This document shows, one piece after another, positions 9,919 through 18,028 of a stretch of DNA of 64,000 nt. Origin of the DNA: Hyphomicrobiales bacterium (lineage in GTDB: Bacteria; Pseudomonadota; Alphaproteobacteria; Rhizobiales; Rhizobiaceae). Each line of letters begins with the position of its first letter. The stretch's first letter is position 1. The position numbers were made by a program, and so were the translations under genes. The notes below the pieces were generated by a model. That model saw only the letters and a list, made by a program, of their open reading frames with translations. It had not been told where the DNA came from and searched no databases. Where the stretch lies: assembly GCA_900472295.1 (NCBI GenBank), contig UCIA01000014.1:1-64000 (forward strand), in the 5' to 3' direction.

Positions 9919-11343
9919 TCACTTCTTCGCAGCGGCTGCCTTGATGTCCAGCAGCCCATAGCCGAAATCCTTGTCGCGGCCTTTCGGGCCGAGATCCCTG
10001 GCGGTGGCGGCCAGCGCTTTTTCGATGTCGTTGGCCGAACGCTCGGGTGAAGCGTGGATCAGATTGGCGATGGCGCCGGAGACGATCGCGGCGGCAAACG
10101 AGGTGCCGGTGACGACATCCGAGCCGGCGCCGCTCGGCGCCACCATCTCGACGCCGGGGGCCGAGATGAAGACATAGGCGCCGCGATTGGCCTGCTGCAT
10201 CAGCCCGTCCTTCGCGTCGGTGGCGGTGACCGCGATGACGCCGGGATAGGCGGCGGGGTAACCATAGGGCGCTTTCGGCCCGTTATTGCCGGCGGCGGCA
10301 ACCAGGATGATGCCGAGCCCGCGTGCATTGCGGCAGGCGGTGGCGAGCATGTCGTTCTTGGGGCCGACGAAGCTCATATTGATGATCGAGACATTCTGTT
10401 CCGCCGCCCAGTCGAGCGCCGACAGTATGACGTCCATGGTCGACCTGCCGTCCTCGAAGGCGCGGGCGTGATAGATCCTGGCGCCGGGCGCCATGCCTTC
10501 GAGTGCGCCGACGCCGGCGATCAGCCCGTCGATCGAGGTGCCATGGTCGCGCTTTTCGATCGGCACATCGGGCATGGCGTCGAACTGCTCGGCAATGACG
10601 CCGGCCAGCGCCGGATTGGTGTCGTCAATGCCGGTGTCGATCACCGCGATGCGCACGTTTTCGCCGCTGGCCTTTTTGTTGTCGAGCTGGATGCGCTCGA
10701 AGGCATAGTTGACGATGCCGGCCGCCTGCTGCAGCGAATAGACATGGTTGGGTTCGCGCCGCTGGGTGCGGCCATCGGCGGCCAATTGCGCCAGCACGGT
10801 GCCGACCGGACGGCCGTCGGGAATGCCGAAACGCACCAGCGTCGTGCCGAGCAGCCGCGACTGGCGCTGCGAGCGCACTTCGAGGCCAAAGGACGCGGCG
10901 ATCTGCTGGACAGCGGCGACGTCGCCATCAATTGTCACCAGCACCTCATCGGGCACGAACTCGCCGGCGATGGCGCGGCGCGGCGCGGTGGCGACAAGAT
11001 CGGTCGGTGAAACGATCGCCCCTCCGCTCGGCGGGCCGGCCTGGGTGTCGGCAGGCGGGGCTGACGGCCGTGGCGTCGGCACGGGCGCCGCGGCGGCAGG
11101 CGGATTGGGAAACAGGTCGACGATCAGGGCCGGAAGGGAAACAGCGCCCGCCTCTCCGGCGCCGCCCTCGGCTTCATCGCCATCCTTGGGGCAGTCGGCT
11201 GCCGCCGCACCAACGGCGTCAGTGCAATCGGTTCTTGTCTGGCCGGCATTGGGGTCGTTGGTCTGCGCCGAAGCGGGCATGGCGGCGATTGTCATCGCCG
11301 CCGCCAGCAACACCGCAAATCGAATGACCGCCTTAGCTGCCAT
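9919..11343 (-). CDS. Secreted S8 (subtilisin-like) serine protease
   Basis: This 474-residue exported serine protease has a signal peptide (residues 1-27, ending SAQ) and a low-complexity Ala/Pro/Gly segment (about 30-120). An inhibitor-type propeptide follows (about 130-205), then the subtilase catalytic domain. The triad is Asp236 in AVIDTGI, His267 in RDHGTS and Ser415 in GTSFAA, with oxyanion Asn near 353 in AAGNNG. ATG 11343 has AAGGAAA upstream and overlaps the anti-sigma gene by 11 bases, so the two are translationally coupled. It is the third gene of a sigma, anti-sigma, protease operon. That suggests it acts in the envelope stress or signalling loop of this sigma factor; its substrate is unknown. 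Confidence 0.9.
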   Translation of the reverse strand: MAAKAVIRFAVLLAAAMTIAAMPASAQTNDPNAGQTRTDCTDAVGAAAADCPKDGDEAEGGAGEAGAVSLPALIVDLFPNPPAAAAPVPTPRPSAPPADTQAGPPSGGAIVSPTDLVATAPRRAIAGEFVPDEVLVTIDGDVAAVQQIAASFGLEVRSQRQSRLLGTTLVRFGIPDGRPVGTVLAQLAADGRTQRREPNHVYSLQQAAGIVNYAFERIQLDNKKASGENVRIAVIDTGIDDTNPALAGVIAEQFDAMPDVPIEKRDHGTSIDGLIAGVGALEGMAPGARIYHARAFEDGRSTMDVILSALDWAAEQNVSIINMSFVGPKNDMLATACRNARGLGIILVAAAGNNGPKAPYGYPAAYPGVIAVTATDAKDGLMQQANRGAYVFISAPGVEMVAPSGAGSDVVTGTSFAAAIVSGAIANLIHASPERSANDIEKALAATARDLGPKGRDKDFGYGLLDIKAAAAKK

Positions 11344-12019
11344 CAACCGGTTTCCTTCCCTCGATCACAGTCTCCGCGAAGGGCTGGGCGGCAATAAGGC
11401 CGACGAGCTTGGCATAGTCTGCTCCGGTCTTGGCCGGGATGGCAATACGGAAGACGCCCGAGGCGGTCGGCCCGCCGGCGATTTTCAGCCCGTTCTGGTC
11501 AAGGAAGGCAGCGATGTCGGACATCTTGGCTTCCGGCTTGAACTTGACCAGCGCGAACGGCATTTTCGCCAGCTCGTCCTCGGCGCCGGCAATCTCGAAA
11601 TCATTGCCCTTGCCGCCGGTCTGCACGTAGGACTGCACTACGACCAGCGCCAGCAAGACAGCGGCCGCCGCCCAGGCGACACCGACGGGCACCGCCATGA
11701 AACGTTCGAGTGCCTGCGCCAGCCAGGAGCGGCCCACCGGAGCGCGCACCGGCCCGGCCTCGGCGTCGAGCGCCTTGGCAAAGCGGCTGAGCGCATCGGC
11801 CGGCGGCCGGATCGCTTCGTTGGCGGCAGCAGTGCCGGAGAATTCGGCCTCGGCCTCGCCAAGCGCCGCCATTGCCGCCGGATCGGACGCCAGCCATTCC
11901 TCGACGGCTTCGAGATCCGGGCCTTCCAGCGAGCCGTTCAGATAAAACGGCAGCAGCGTTTCCATTTCGTCGCGGCGCGACATCTTTTCAGCGGCACTCA
12001 TATCTTCAGGATTGCTCAT
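11333..12019 (-). CDS. Anti-sigma factor, single-pass membrane protein with I9-like outer domain
   Basis: This 228-residue membrane protein probably holds the ECF sigma factor at the inner membrane. Residues 15-60 (LLPFYLNGSLEGPDLEAVEEW) match the anti-sigma helical domain but lack the His and Cys zinc ligands; the protein has no cysteine. One membrane helix lies at about 110-130. The outer part (about 154-222) follows a beta-alpha-beta-beta-alpha pattern (FALVKFK, then DIAAFLDQNGLKI, then GVFRIAIP). This closely parallels the propeptide of the downstream protease. ATG 12019 overlaps the sigma stop as ATGA. The anti-sigma call is mainly from context and the N-terminal pattern. Confidence 0.8.
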   Translation of the reverse strand: MSNPEDMSAAEKMSRRDEMETLLPFYLNGSLEGPDLEAVEEWLASDPAAMAALGEAEAEFSGTAAANEAIRPPADALSRFAKALDAEAGPVRAPVGRSWLAQALERFMAVPVGVAWAAAAVLLALVVVQSYVQTGGKGNDFEIAGAEDELAKMPFALVKFKPEAKMSDIAAFLDQNGLKIAGGPTASGVFRIAIPAKTGADYAKLVGLIAAQPFAETVIEGRKPVDGS

Positions 12020-12582
12020 GGCCACCCCCTGTCGTAACCGGCGGCCTTCAGGGCTTCGCCGAGTTTCTTGCGGGCGTAGAACATACGGGTCTTGACGGTG
12101 GCGACCGGGATGTTGAGCACCTCGCCGATCTCCGTCACCGACTGTCCATGGTAATAGGCGAGGTCGATCACCGAGCGGTGTTCTTCCGGCAAGGCATCAA
12201 CGAAGCGTCGCAAAGCAGCGCCCTTGTCTTCCTTCATGGTGGCGACTTCCGGCGTGTCGGCGCCGTCGGGCACCTGCGCCGCATCGTCGTCGTCGATCCA
12301 GTCTTCCTTTTTCTTGCGCAGCATCGACAGCGCCTTGAACCGGGCAATGCCGAGCAACCAAGTCGAGACTTCCGAGCGTCCTTCGAAACCGGGCGCCTGG
12401 CGCCACAGTTCGAGGAAGACCTCGTTTGCGATATCGTCGGCCATCATTTCCGATCCCGTCTGGCGTGCCACGAAGCGGTAGACCCGCGCGTGGTGGCGCA
12501 TGAACAGCAGCCGAACAGCGGCACGGTCGCCCTTCGCGACCCGGTCTACCAGCGCGCGATCAGTCTCAGTCGCTGCCGTCAT
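12016..12582 (-). CDS. ECF-type RNA polymerase sigma factor
   Basis: This 188-residue extracytoplasmic-function sigma factor has region 2 with DDIANEVFLELWRQA and the tryptophan-rich SEVSTWLLGIARFKAL (residues 50-85). Region 4 has the helix-turn-helix YYHGQSVTEIGEVLNIPVATVKTRM (about 145-170), here split only by usual positions. The linker between them is acidic (DWIDDDDAAQVPDG). It leads a three-gene operon with the anti-sigma factor and an S8 protease. An AGGAG lies upstream of ATG 12582 but rather far (about 17 bases). A candidate ECF promoter lies just upstream, suggesting autoregulation. Confidence 0.92.
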   Translation of the reverse strand: MTAATETDRALVDRVAKGDRAAVRLLFMRHHARVYRFVARQTGSEMMADDIANEVFLELWRQAPGFEGRSEVSTWLLGIARFKALSMLRKKKEDWIDDDDAAQVPDGADTPEVATMKEDKGAALRRFVDALPEEHRSVIDLAYYHGQSVTEIGEVLNIPVATVKTRMFYARKKLGEALKAAGYDRGWP

Positions 12583-12611
12583 GGCCGGTCGAGCCGCCTG
12601 GCTCCTGTTTG

Positions 12612-12642
12612 TTCAGTCGCAGATCGATCCAAAAAGGTTCAT
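12612..12642 (-). promoter_or_regulatory. Candidate ECF-type promoter of the sigma operon
   Basis: On the minus strand a GAAC -35 element (12637-12640) and a CGACT -10 element (12615-12619) are separated by 17 bases, the usual geometry of ECF promoters. A short inverted repeat CGCCAA/TTGGCG (12648-12665) lies immediately upstream. The rest of the gap 12583-12913 contains the hairpin cluster at 12842-12907 and no gene that I can see. Confidence 0.35.
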
Positions 12643-12841
12643 CCTTCCGCCAAGGAATTTTGGCGAAGCTAACCGAAGAAGGTGAGTGTTGCCAGTGGGT
12701 GAGGAGCGTCCTGCCGGAGGCGGGTCAATCGACAACGATTTGTCGATTGAAGTGACGAACGCCCGAAGCCATAGCGTAGGGCCGGCATGGCTCATTCACC
12801 CGCCACCCCGGCCCTTCGCATGGCTCAGGGCGTTCGAAGCT

Positions 12842-12907
12842 CGAAAAGCCAAGCAATTGGCTTTTCGTGGCCTGCGGCCACCGCTTCTCACCCCACAAGG
12901 GGAGAAG
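12842..12907. repeat. Cluster of three hairpins (short palindromic repeat, family A-like)
   Basis: Three stem-loops follow one another. The first is an 11-bp stem (12842-12852 with 12857-12867). The second is GTGGCC/GGCCAC (12867-12881). The third is CTTCTC-CCCC/GGGG-GAGAAG around ACAA (12884-12907). The last one carries the same CCCCACAAGGGG core as the larger palindromic elements at 31766 and 48828. It lies just beyond the stop of the phosphatase-fold gene and may serve as the 3' end of that operon. Confidence 0.6.
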
Positions 12908-12913
12908 GGGGAA

Positions 12914-13753
12914 CTAACTTAGAAACGCCTTCGCCTTCATCGTCTCCGGCACCGCCACACCCAGCCGTTTCAGCACTGTCGGTGCCAGCTGCAGCTGATC
13001 GAGCAACGTGTCCGCATCCGGCCCTTTGCCGTCCCCGAAATAATACAGCGCGAAATCCTGCATTTCGTCATCATGGCCGCCATGGTGGCCGCGGTCGGTC
13101 TGGCCGTGGTCGGCGGTGACGATCACTTCGTAGCCGGCTTGCCGCCAGCCCGGCAGGAAGGCGGCCAGCATCCCGTCCATCGCGTAGACGGCATGGTCCA
13201 TCTCGTGGCAGTCATGGCCGAAGCGATGGCCCATCGAATCCAGCGTGCAGGTGTGAAGGATGCCGTAGTCGATGGCATGGCGCCTGGTCAGCATGGTCAG
13301 CGTGGCAAACAGGTCGACATCGCTCGGCGTCATCTGGTTGCGCAAATTGTAGCCGGTCATGGTGTGGAATCGGCCATGCGTGATCGGCCCATTGGGCTCG
13401 TCATACTCCATGTCCTCGACCAGATCGAACGGATAGGAACGGAAGAATTCCGACCAGTAGGAATGCGTCACCGCACCCGTCCTGCCGCCGGCCTTGCTGA
13501 CCTCGGAGAAAATATCCGGCTTGTTGACGAGAAACCGGTTTTCGTTGGACAGGATACCGTGCTCCTGCGGCGTAACCCCGGTGTGGATCGAGGCGTAGCA
13601 GCAGGCCGAGGTCGACGGCAGCACCGAGCGCATCTTCCACACTTGCGCCTCGCCAGATTGCACCCAGCCCTCGAGATTGCCCATCAGCCGGCGCCAGTTC
13701 CGATAGGGCACGCCGTCGAGGATAATGAGGAGAAGCTTTGTGTTGAGCGCCAC
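12914..13753 (-). CDS. Alkaline-phosphatase-superfamily hydrolase (nucleotide pyrophosphatase/phosphodiesterase type)
   Basis: This hydrolase of about 279 residues has the alkaline phosphatase fold. LLLIILDGV near the N-terminus gives the first metal ligand Asp. SVLPSTSACCYASIHTGV provides the nucleophilic Ser/Thr region. Metal ligands appear in DSMGHRFGHD and TADHGQTDRGHHGGHDDEM. No signal peptide is seen, so it is probably cytoplasmic. I prefer GTG 13753 (GGAG six bases upstream) to ATG 13765, which has no clear ribosome site. It is the last gene of the ABC transporter operon, so its substrate may be the imported compound or a derivative, perhaps a phosphodiester or phosphonate; this is inferred. 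Confidence 0.8.
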   Translation of the reverse strand: MALNTKLLLIILDGVPYRNWRRLMGNLEGWVQSGEAQVWKMRSVLPSTSACCYASIHTGVTPQEHGILSNENRFLVNKPDIFSEVSKAGGRTGAVTHSYWSEFFRSYPFDLVEDMEYDEPNGPITHGRFHTMTGYNLRNQMTPSDVDLFATLTMLTRRHAIDYGILHTCTLDSMGHRFGHDCHEMDHAVYAMDGMLAAFLPGWRQAGYEVIVTADHGQTDRGHHGGHDDEMQDFALYYFGDGKGPDADTLLDQLQLAPTVLKRLGVAVPETMKAKAFLS

Positions 13754-13786
13754 GGGCGGCTCCATGCATTGACGGTTGGAACGAGT

Positions 13787-13815
13787 GCGCCGCGTGTCGC
13801 ACGAACACGCGGCGC
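13787..13815 (-). other. Stem-loop after the second binding-protein gene
   Basis: A perfect 11-bp stem (GCGCCGCGTGT with ACACGCGGCGC) with a 7-base loop starts 20 bases beyond the stop codon of the binding-protein gene at 13836. No T-run follows on the minus strand. It fits a message-stabilising 3' hairpin rather than a terminator. Confidence 0.6.
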
Positions 13816-13835
13816 CTGTCAGTGTCAGCTCAATG

Positions 13836-15422
13836 CTAGGCGTTCAGCCAGCATTCGGCGAGCGCGTAGCCATCCATCATTTCGCCGATCGGGCTCTTGA
13901 CGAAGCCGCCGATCTTGTTGGTGGCGGCCGCGTCGATGAACTGGTTGAAGAACGGCACGATCAGCCCGCCTTCATCGCGCATCATCACTGCCATGTCGTG
14001 GTAGATCGCCTTGCGCTTGTCCTGGTCGAGTTCGCCCCGCGCGGTAAACAGCATCTTGTCGAACTCCGGTCGCTTGAAGCGCGTGTCGTTCCAGTCTGCG
14101 GTTGAGACGTAACCGGTCGAATACATCTGGTCCTGCGTGGCGCGGCCGCCCCAGTAGGACAGCGAGAAGGGCTGCTTGTTCCACACTTCCGACCAGTAGC
14201 CGTCGCCCGGTTCGCGCTTGATCTCGATCTTGATGCCGGCCTTGGCGGCGCTCTGCTGGTAGAGCTGGGCGGCATCGACCGCACCGGGGAAGGCGACGTC
14301 GGAGGTGCGCAGCAGAACCGAGCCGCTATGGCCCGACTTCTTGTACAACGCAGCGGCCTTCTCCGGATCGAACTTGCGTTGTTCGATGGCGGTAAACAGC
14401 GGATAGGCTTCATTGATCGGAAAGTCGTTGCCGACCGAGCCATAGCCGCGAAGGATCTTCTCCAGCATCTCGTCACGGTCCATGGCGAGCTTGAGCGCCA
14501 GCCTGAGATCGCCATTGTCGAACGGCGCGGTGTCGCAGAACATGTTGAAGGGATAATAGCCCTTGCCCGAGGCGTTCTCGATGCTGACGCCCGGTATGCG
14601 CTTGATCAGATCCACAACCTTCGGCTCGACGCGGTTGATCATGTGAACCTGGCCACCCTGAAGTGCTGCCAGCCGAGCCGTCGCGTCGTTGATGACGATG
14701 ATCTCGACCTGATCGGCATGACCGGCCTTGTCGCCCTGCCAGTAATTGGCGAAGCGTTCGCCGCCATGACGCACGCCCGGCTGGTTGACCGAGACCTTGT
14801 AAGGGCCCGCGCTGATGCCGGCATTGGGGTCATCCTTACCGCCATTCGGCTGGATGGCGAGATGGTAGTCGGCCATCAGGTAGGGGAAGTCGGCATCGGC
14901 GTCGCCGAGCGTGACGATGACTTCCTTGCCGCTCGCCTTGACGCCCTTGATGTTCTTGAGAATGCCGAGCGCGCCCGACTTCGACTTCTCGTCGGCATGG
15001 CGCTCGATGGTGGCGGCGATGTCCTCGGCGCCGACCGTCTTGCCATTGTGGAATTCGATGCCGTCGCGAACCTTGATCGTCCAGGTCTTGGCGTCCTTGG
15101 ACGCACCGATCTCCTCGGCGATCAGGTTCACAAGCTTGTTGTCGGGGGTAAGGCGGACAAGATATTCGCCCCACAGCTTGCCGAACGAGAACGTAACCTG
15201 GCTGAGGTTTAGCGCCGGATCGAGGCTGTTGGTCGATTCCCCGCCCTGCAGGCCGGCCTTGATGATGCCGCCCTTCACGGGCGTCTGTGCGAAGGCCTTG
15301 CTGGCCAGCGCCGGCAGCAGGGCCGCCGACACACCGAGCGCGGCGGCGCGGCCGAGGAAGTCGCGGCGCGACAGCCGGCCTTTGCCGGCGAGGTCTGCGA
15401 GATGGTCGAGTTCGGTCTTCAT
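13836..15422 (-). CDS. ABC transporter substrate-binding protein, family 5 (copy 2)
   Basis: This 528-residue periplasmic binding protein is of the DppA/OppA type (SBP_bac_5). A twin-arginine-type signal SRRDFLGRAAALG is near residues 18-30, followed by a hydrophobic stretch ending AFAQ. The mature body contains WTIKVRDGIEFHNGKTV and FPINEAYPLF. It is the same length as the binding protein at 19005 and very similar to it along its whole length, so the pair is a duplication. ATG 15422 follows ACAGGGGTAGAAAA. It lies downstream of the ATPase gene, beyond a strong hairpin. The ligand is unknown; peptides, opines or related amphipathic compounds are the usual range. Confidence 0.88.
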   Translation of the reverse strand: MKTELDHLADLAGKGRLSRRDFLGRAAALGVSAALLPALASKAFAQTPVKGGIIKAGLQGGESTNSLDPALNLSQVTFSFGKLWGEYLVRLTPDNKLVNLIAEEIGASKDAKTWTIKVRDGIEFHNGKTVGAEDIAATIERHADEKSKSGALGILKNIKGVKASGKEVIVTLGDADADFPYLMADYHLAIQPNGGKDDPNAGISAGPYKVSVNQPGVRHGGERFANYWQGDKAGHADQVEIIVINDATARLAALQGGQVHMINRVEPKVVDLIKRIPGVSIENASGKGYYPFNMFCDTAPFDNGDLRLALKLAMDRDEMLEKILRGYGSVGNDFPINEAYPLFTAIEQRKFDPEKAAALYKKSGHSGSVLLRTSDVAFPGAVDAAQLYQQSAAKAGIKIEIKREPGDGYWSEVWNKQPFSLSYWGGRATQDQMYSTGYVSTADWNDTRFKRPEFDKMLFTARGELDQDKRKAIYHDMAVMMRDEGGLIVPFFNQFIDAAATNKIGGFVKSPIGEMMDGYALAECWLNA

Positions 15423-15449
15423 TTTTCTACCCCTGTTAAAAACAAATCT

Positions 15450-15474
15450 GGCGCGAGCCATGTTCGCTCGCGCC
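15450..15474 (-). other. Stem-loop before the second binding-protein gene
   Basis: A perfect 9-bp stem, GGCGCGAGC with GCTCGCGCC, has a 7-base loop. On the minus strand it is followed by AGATTTGTTTTT. It lies between the ATPase stop (15525) and the start at 15422. It resembles a weak terminator or processing site, and would let copy 2 be expressed differently from the rest of the operon. Confidence 0.55.
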
Positions 15475-15524
15475 GATCTTTTCCGCTCCGCATTGCAGCC
15501 GGATGACGGCGGCGCTTTTAGGGG

Positions 15525-17195
15525 CTAGTTGCCCGCGCTCGCCATGCGGCGACCCTTGATCGCCTTTTCCAGCCAGCCGATCTCCATTTCGGGAACGGAG
15601 GACAGCAGCAGGTCGGTATAGGCGTCGAAGGGCGGCGTCAGCACCTTGCTCTTGGGGCCATAGCGCACCACTTCGCCGCGATACATCACCGCGATCGAAT
15701 CGGCGATCGACTTCACCGTCGCCAGATCATGGGTGATGAAGAGGTAGGCGACCTTCTCATGCTGCTGCAGGTTCAGCAGCAGCTTGAGGATGCCGTTGGC
15801 CACCAGCGGGTCGAGCGCCGATGTCACCTCGTCGCAGATGATCAGCTTCGGCTTGGCGGCAAGCGAGCGGGCGATGCAGACCCGTTGCTTCTGGCCGCCG
15901 GATAGTTCGGCCGGATAGCGGTCAAGGAAGCCCTTGCCCATCTCGATCTCGTCGAGCAGTTCGGCGACGCGCTTGTCGCGTTCGCGGCCGCGCATGCCGA
16001 AATAGAACTCCAACGGCCGGCCGATGATGGTGCCGACAGTCTGGCGCGGGTTCATCGCCACGTCGGCCATCTGGTAGATCATCTGCAATTGACGCAGATC
16101 CTCCTTAGGCCGGTCGGCAAGCCTGTTGGCGAGCGGCCTGCCGTCGAAGGTGACAGTGCCTTCTTCGGGCGGCAGAAGCCCGGTGATGGCGCGCGCCAGC
16201 GTCGACTTGCCGGAGCCGGATTCACCGACGACGGCCAGCGTCTGGCCTGGATAGATGTCGACCGAGACGTTCTTCAGCACCTTGATGTGGCTGCCGCCAT
16301 AAGCGGCGGTGACGTTCTTGACCGACAGGAACGGTGTTGCGCCGGGCTTCTGTTCCAGGTGTTCGATCTCATGTACCGAGACCAGCGCATTGGTGTATTC
16401 CTGGCGCGGTTCCTTGATGATCTGGCGGGTGCCGCCCCATTCGACCAGCCTGCCATGGCGCAGCACCATGATCTCATCCGAGACCTGGGCAACGACGGCA
16501 AGGTCGTGGGTGATGTAGAGCGCCGCGACATGGGTGTCGCGGATTGCGTCCTTGATCGCCGCCAGAACGTCGATCTGCGTCGTCACGTCGAGTGCGGTGG
16601 TCGGCTCGTCGAAGACGATCAAATCGGGTTCCGAGCACAGCGCCATCGCCGTCATCACGCGCTGCAACTGGCCGCCGGAGACCTGGTGCGGAAAGCGTTC
16701 GCCGATGGTTTCGGGGTTTGGCAGGCTGAGCTTCTTGAACAGCGCCACGGCGCGTTTCTCGGCCTCGGCCCGCGTCGCCGTGCCATGCAGCAGCGTGGCT
16801 TCCACCACCTGGTCCATCAGCCGGTGCGCCGGGTTGAAGGCGGCGGCCGCCGACTGCGCGACATAGCAGACCTCGCGTCCGCGCAATTTGCGGAAACCTT
16901 CCTTGCCGCCCTTGAGGATGTCGCGGCCGTTGAGGATGACCTCGCCGCCGGTGATGCGCACGCCGCCGCGGCCATAGCCCATCGACGACAGGCCGATGGT
17001 CGACTTGCCGGCGCCGGACTCTCCGATCAGGCCCAGCACCTTGCCCTTTTCCAGCGTCAGCGAGACATCGTGGACCAGCACGATGTTCTTTGGCGTCTCG
17101 CCGGGCGGGTACACTGTGGCCTCGATGCGCAGATTGCGGATGTCGAGCAACAGGCCTTGCTTGGGCTGCCCGGGCTTCGCTTTGGTGTCAGCCAT
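15525..17195 (-). CDS. Peptide-type ABC transporter, fused double ATP-binding protein
   Basis: This 556-residue protein joins two ATPase domains of the DppD and DppF kind. The first domain has Walker A GESGAGKST near residue 58 and VSGGQLQRV. The second has GESGSGKST near residue 320 and LSGGQKQRVCIARS. Both have Walker B Asp-Glu (VFDEPTTALD and CDEVTSALD). It powers the permease pair encoded just upstream. Its ATG overlaps the stop of the upstream permease as TGATG. Fused double ATPases are common in rhizobial peptide/opine importers. Confidence 0.9.
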   Translation of the reverse strand: MADTKAKPGQPKQGLLLDIRNLRIEATVYPPGETPKNIVLVHDVSLTLEKGKVLGLIGESGAGKSTIGLSSMGYGRGGVRITGGEVILNGRDILKGGKEGFRKLRGREVCYVAQSAAAAFNPAHRLMDQVVEATLLHGTATRAEAEKRAVALFKKLSLPNPETIGERFPHQVSGGQLQRVMTAMALCSEPDLIVFDEPTTALDVTTQIDVLAAIKDAIRDTHVAALYITHDLAVVAQVSDEIMVLRHGRLVEWGGTRQIIKEPRQEYTNALVSVHEIEHLEQKPGATPFLSVKNVTAAYGGSHIKVLKNVSVDIYPGQTLAVVGESGSGKSTLARAITGLLPPEEGTVTFDGRPLANRLADRPKEDLRQLQMIYQMADVAMNPRQTVGTIIGRPLEFYFGMRGRERDKRVAELLDEIEMGKGFLDRYPAELSGGQKQRVCIARSLAAKPKLIICDEVTSALDPLVANGILKLLLNLQQHEKVAYLFITHDLATVKSIADSIAVMYRGEVVRYGPKSKVLTPPFDAYTDLLLSSVPEMEIGWLEKAIKGRRMASAGN

Positions 17196-18019
17196 CAGCC
17201 GCGTCCTCCCTTAAGGCTTGTCGTGCGGTTGAGCACCCAGTCGGCAACCAGATTGACCGAGATCGCCAGCATGGCGATCGCCGCCGCCGGGATGAGCGCC
17301 GCCCCGATGCCGAACACGATGCCGTCCTTGTTTTCCTTGACCATGCCGCCCCAGTCGGCATCCGGCGGTTGTACGCCAAGGCCGAGGAACGACAGCGTCG
17401 ACAGGAACAGCACGGCATAGATGAAGCGCAGGCCGAGTTCCGAAACCAGCGGCGACAGCGCATTGGGCAGGATCTCGCGGAAGATGATCCAGCCACTGCC
17501 TTCACCGCGCAGCTTGGCCGCCTCGACATAGTCCATGACGTTGATATCGACGGCCACCGCCCGCGACAGGCGATAGACGCGGGTCGAGTCGAGAATGCCC
17601 ATCACCAGGATCAGTGTGATCAGATTGGTCGGCAGCACCGAAAGCACGACGAGGCCCATGATCAGCGTCGGGATCGACATCAGCAGATCGACAAGGCGCG
17701 ACAGAAGCGTGTCGTACCAGCCGCCGAACACAGCCGCCGAAAAGCCGAGGATGGCGCCGAGCGAGAACGACAGCGCGGTGGCAAGCACCGCGATGAACAA
17801 AGTGATACGGGCGCCGTAGATCATGCGCGACAAGAGGTCACGGCCGAGATTGTCGGTACCGAGCCAATGTGCCGACGACATCGGCTCCCAGACGTCGCCG
17901 ATGATCTCACCATTGCCGTGCGGGGCGATCCAGGGCGCGAAGATTGCAGCCAGCACGAACAGCGTCGTCAGCACGATGCCGATCAGCGCCGGGATGGGAA
18001 TGCGTTTGATATCGAGCAT
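17195..18019 (-). CDS. Peptide-type ABC transporter permease (DppC family)
   Basis: This 274-residue inner-membrane permease has an N-terminal helix (IPALIGIVLTTLFVLAAIFA) and the DppC hallmark HWLGTDNLGRDLLSRMIYGAR. Several helices follow, with the EAA loop DYVEAAKLRGEGSGWIIFRE near residue 165. AGGGGGCGGGT directly precedes ATG 18019. It sits nine bases after the DppB-type gene and overlaps the ATPase gene. It forms the channel with the partner permease. Confidence 0.9.
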   Translation of the reverse strand: MLDIKRIPIPALIGIVLTTLFVLAAIFAPWIAPHGNGEIIGDVWEPMSSAHWLGTDNLGRDLLSRMIYGARITLFIAVLATALSFSLGAILGFSAAVFGGWYDTLLSRLVDLLMSIPTLIMGLVVLSVLPTNLITLILVMGILDSTRVYRLSRAVAVDINVMDYVEAAKLRGEGSGWIIFREILPNALSPLVSELGLRFIYAVLFLSTLSFLGLGVQPPDADWGGMVKENKDGIVFGIGAALIPAAAIAMLAISVNLVADWVLNRTTSLKGGRG

Positions 18020-18028
18020 ACCCGCCCC

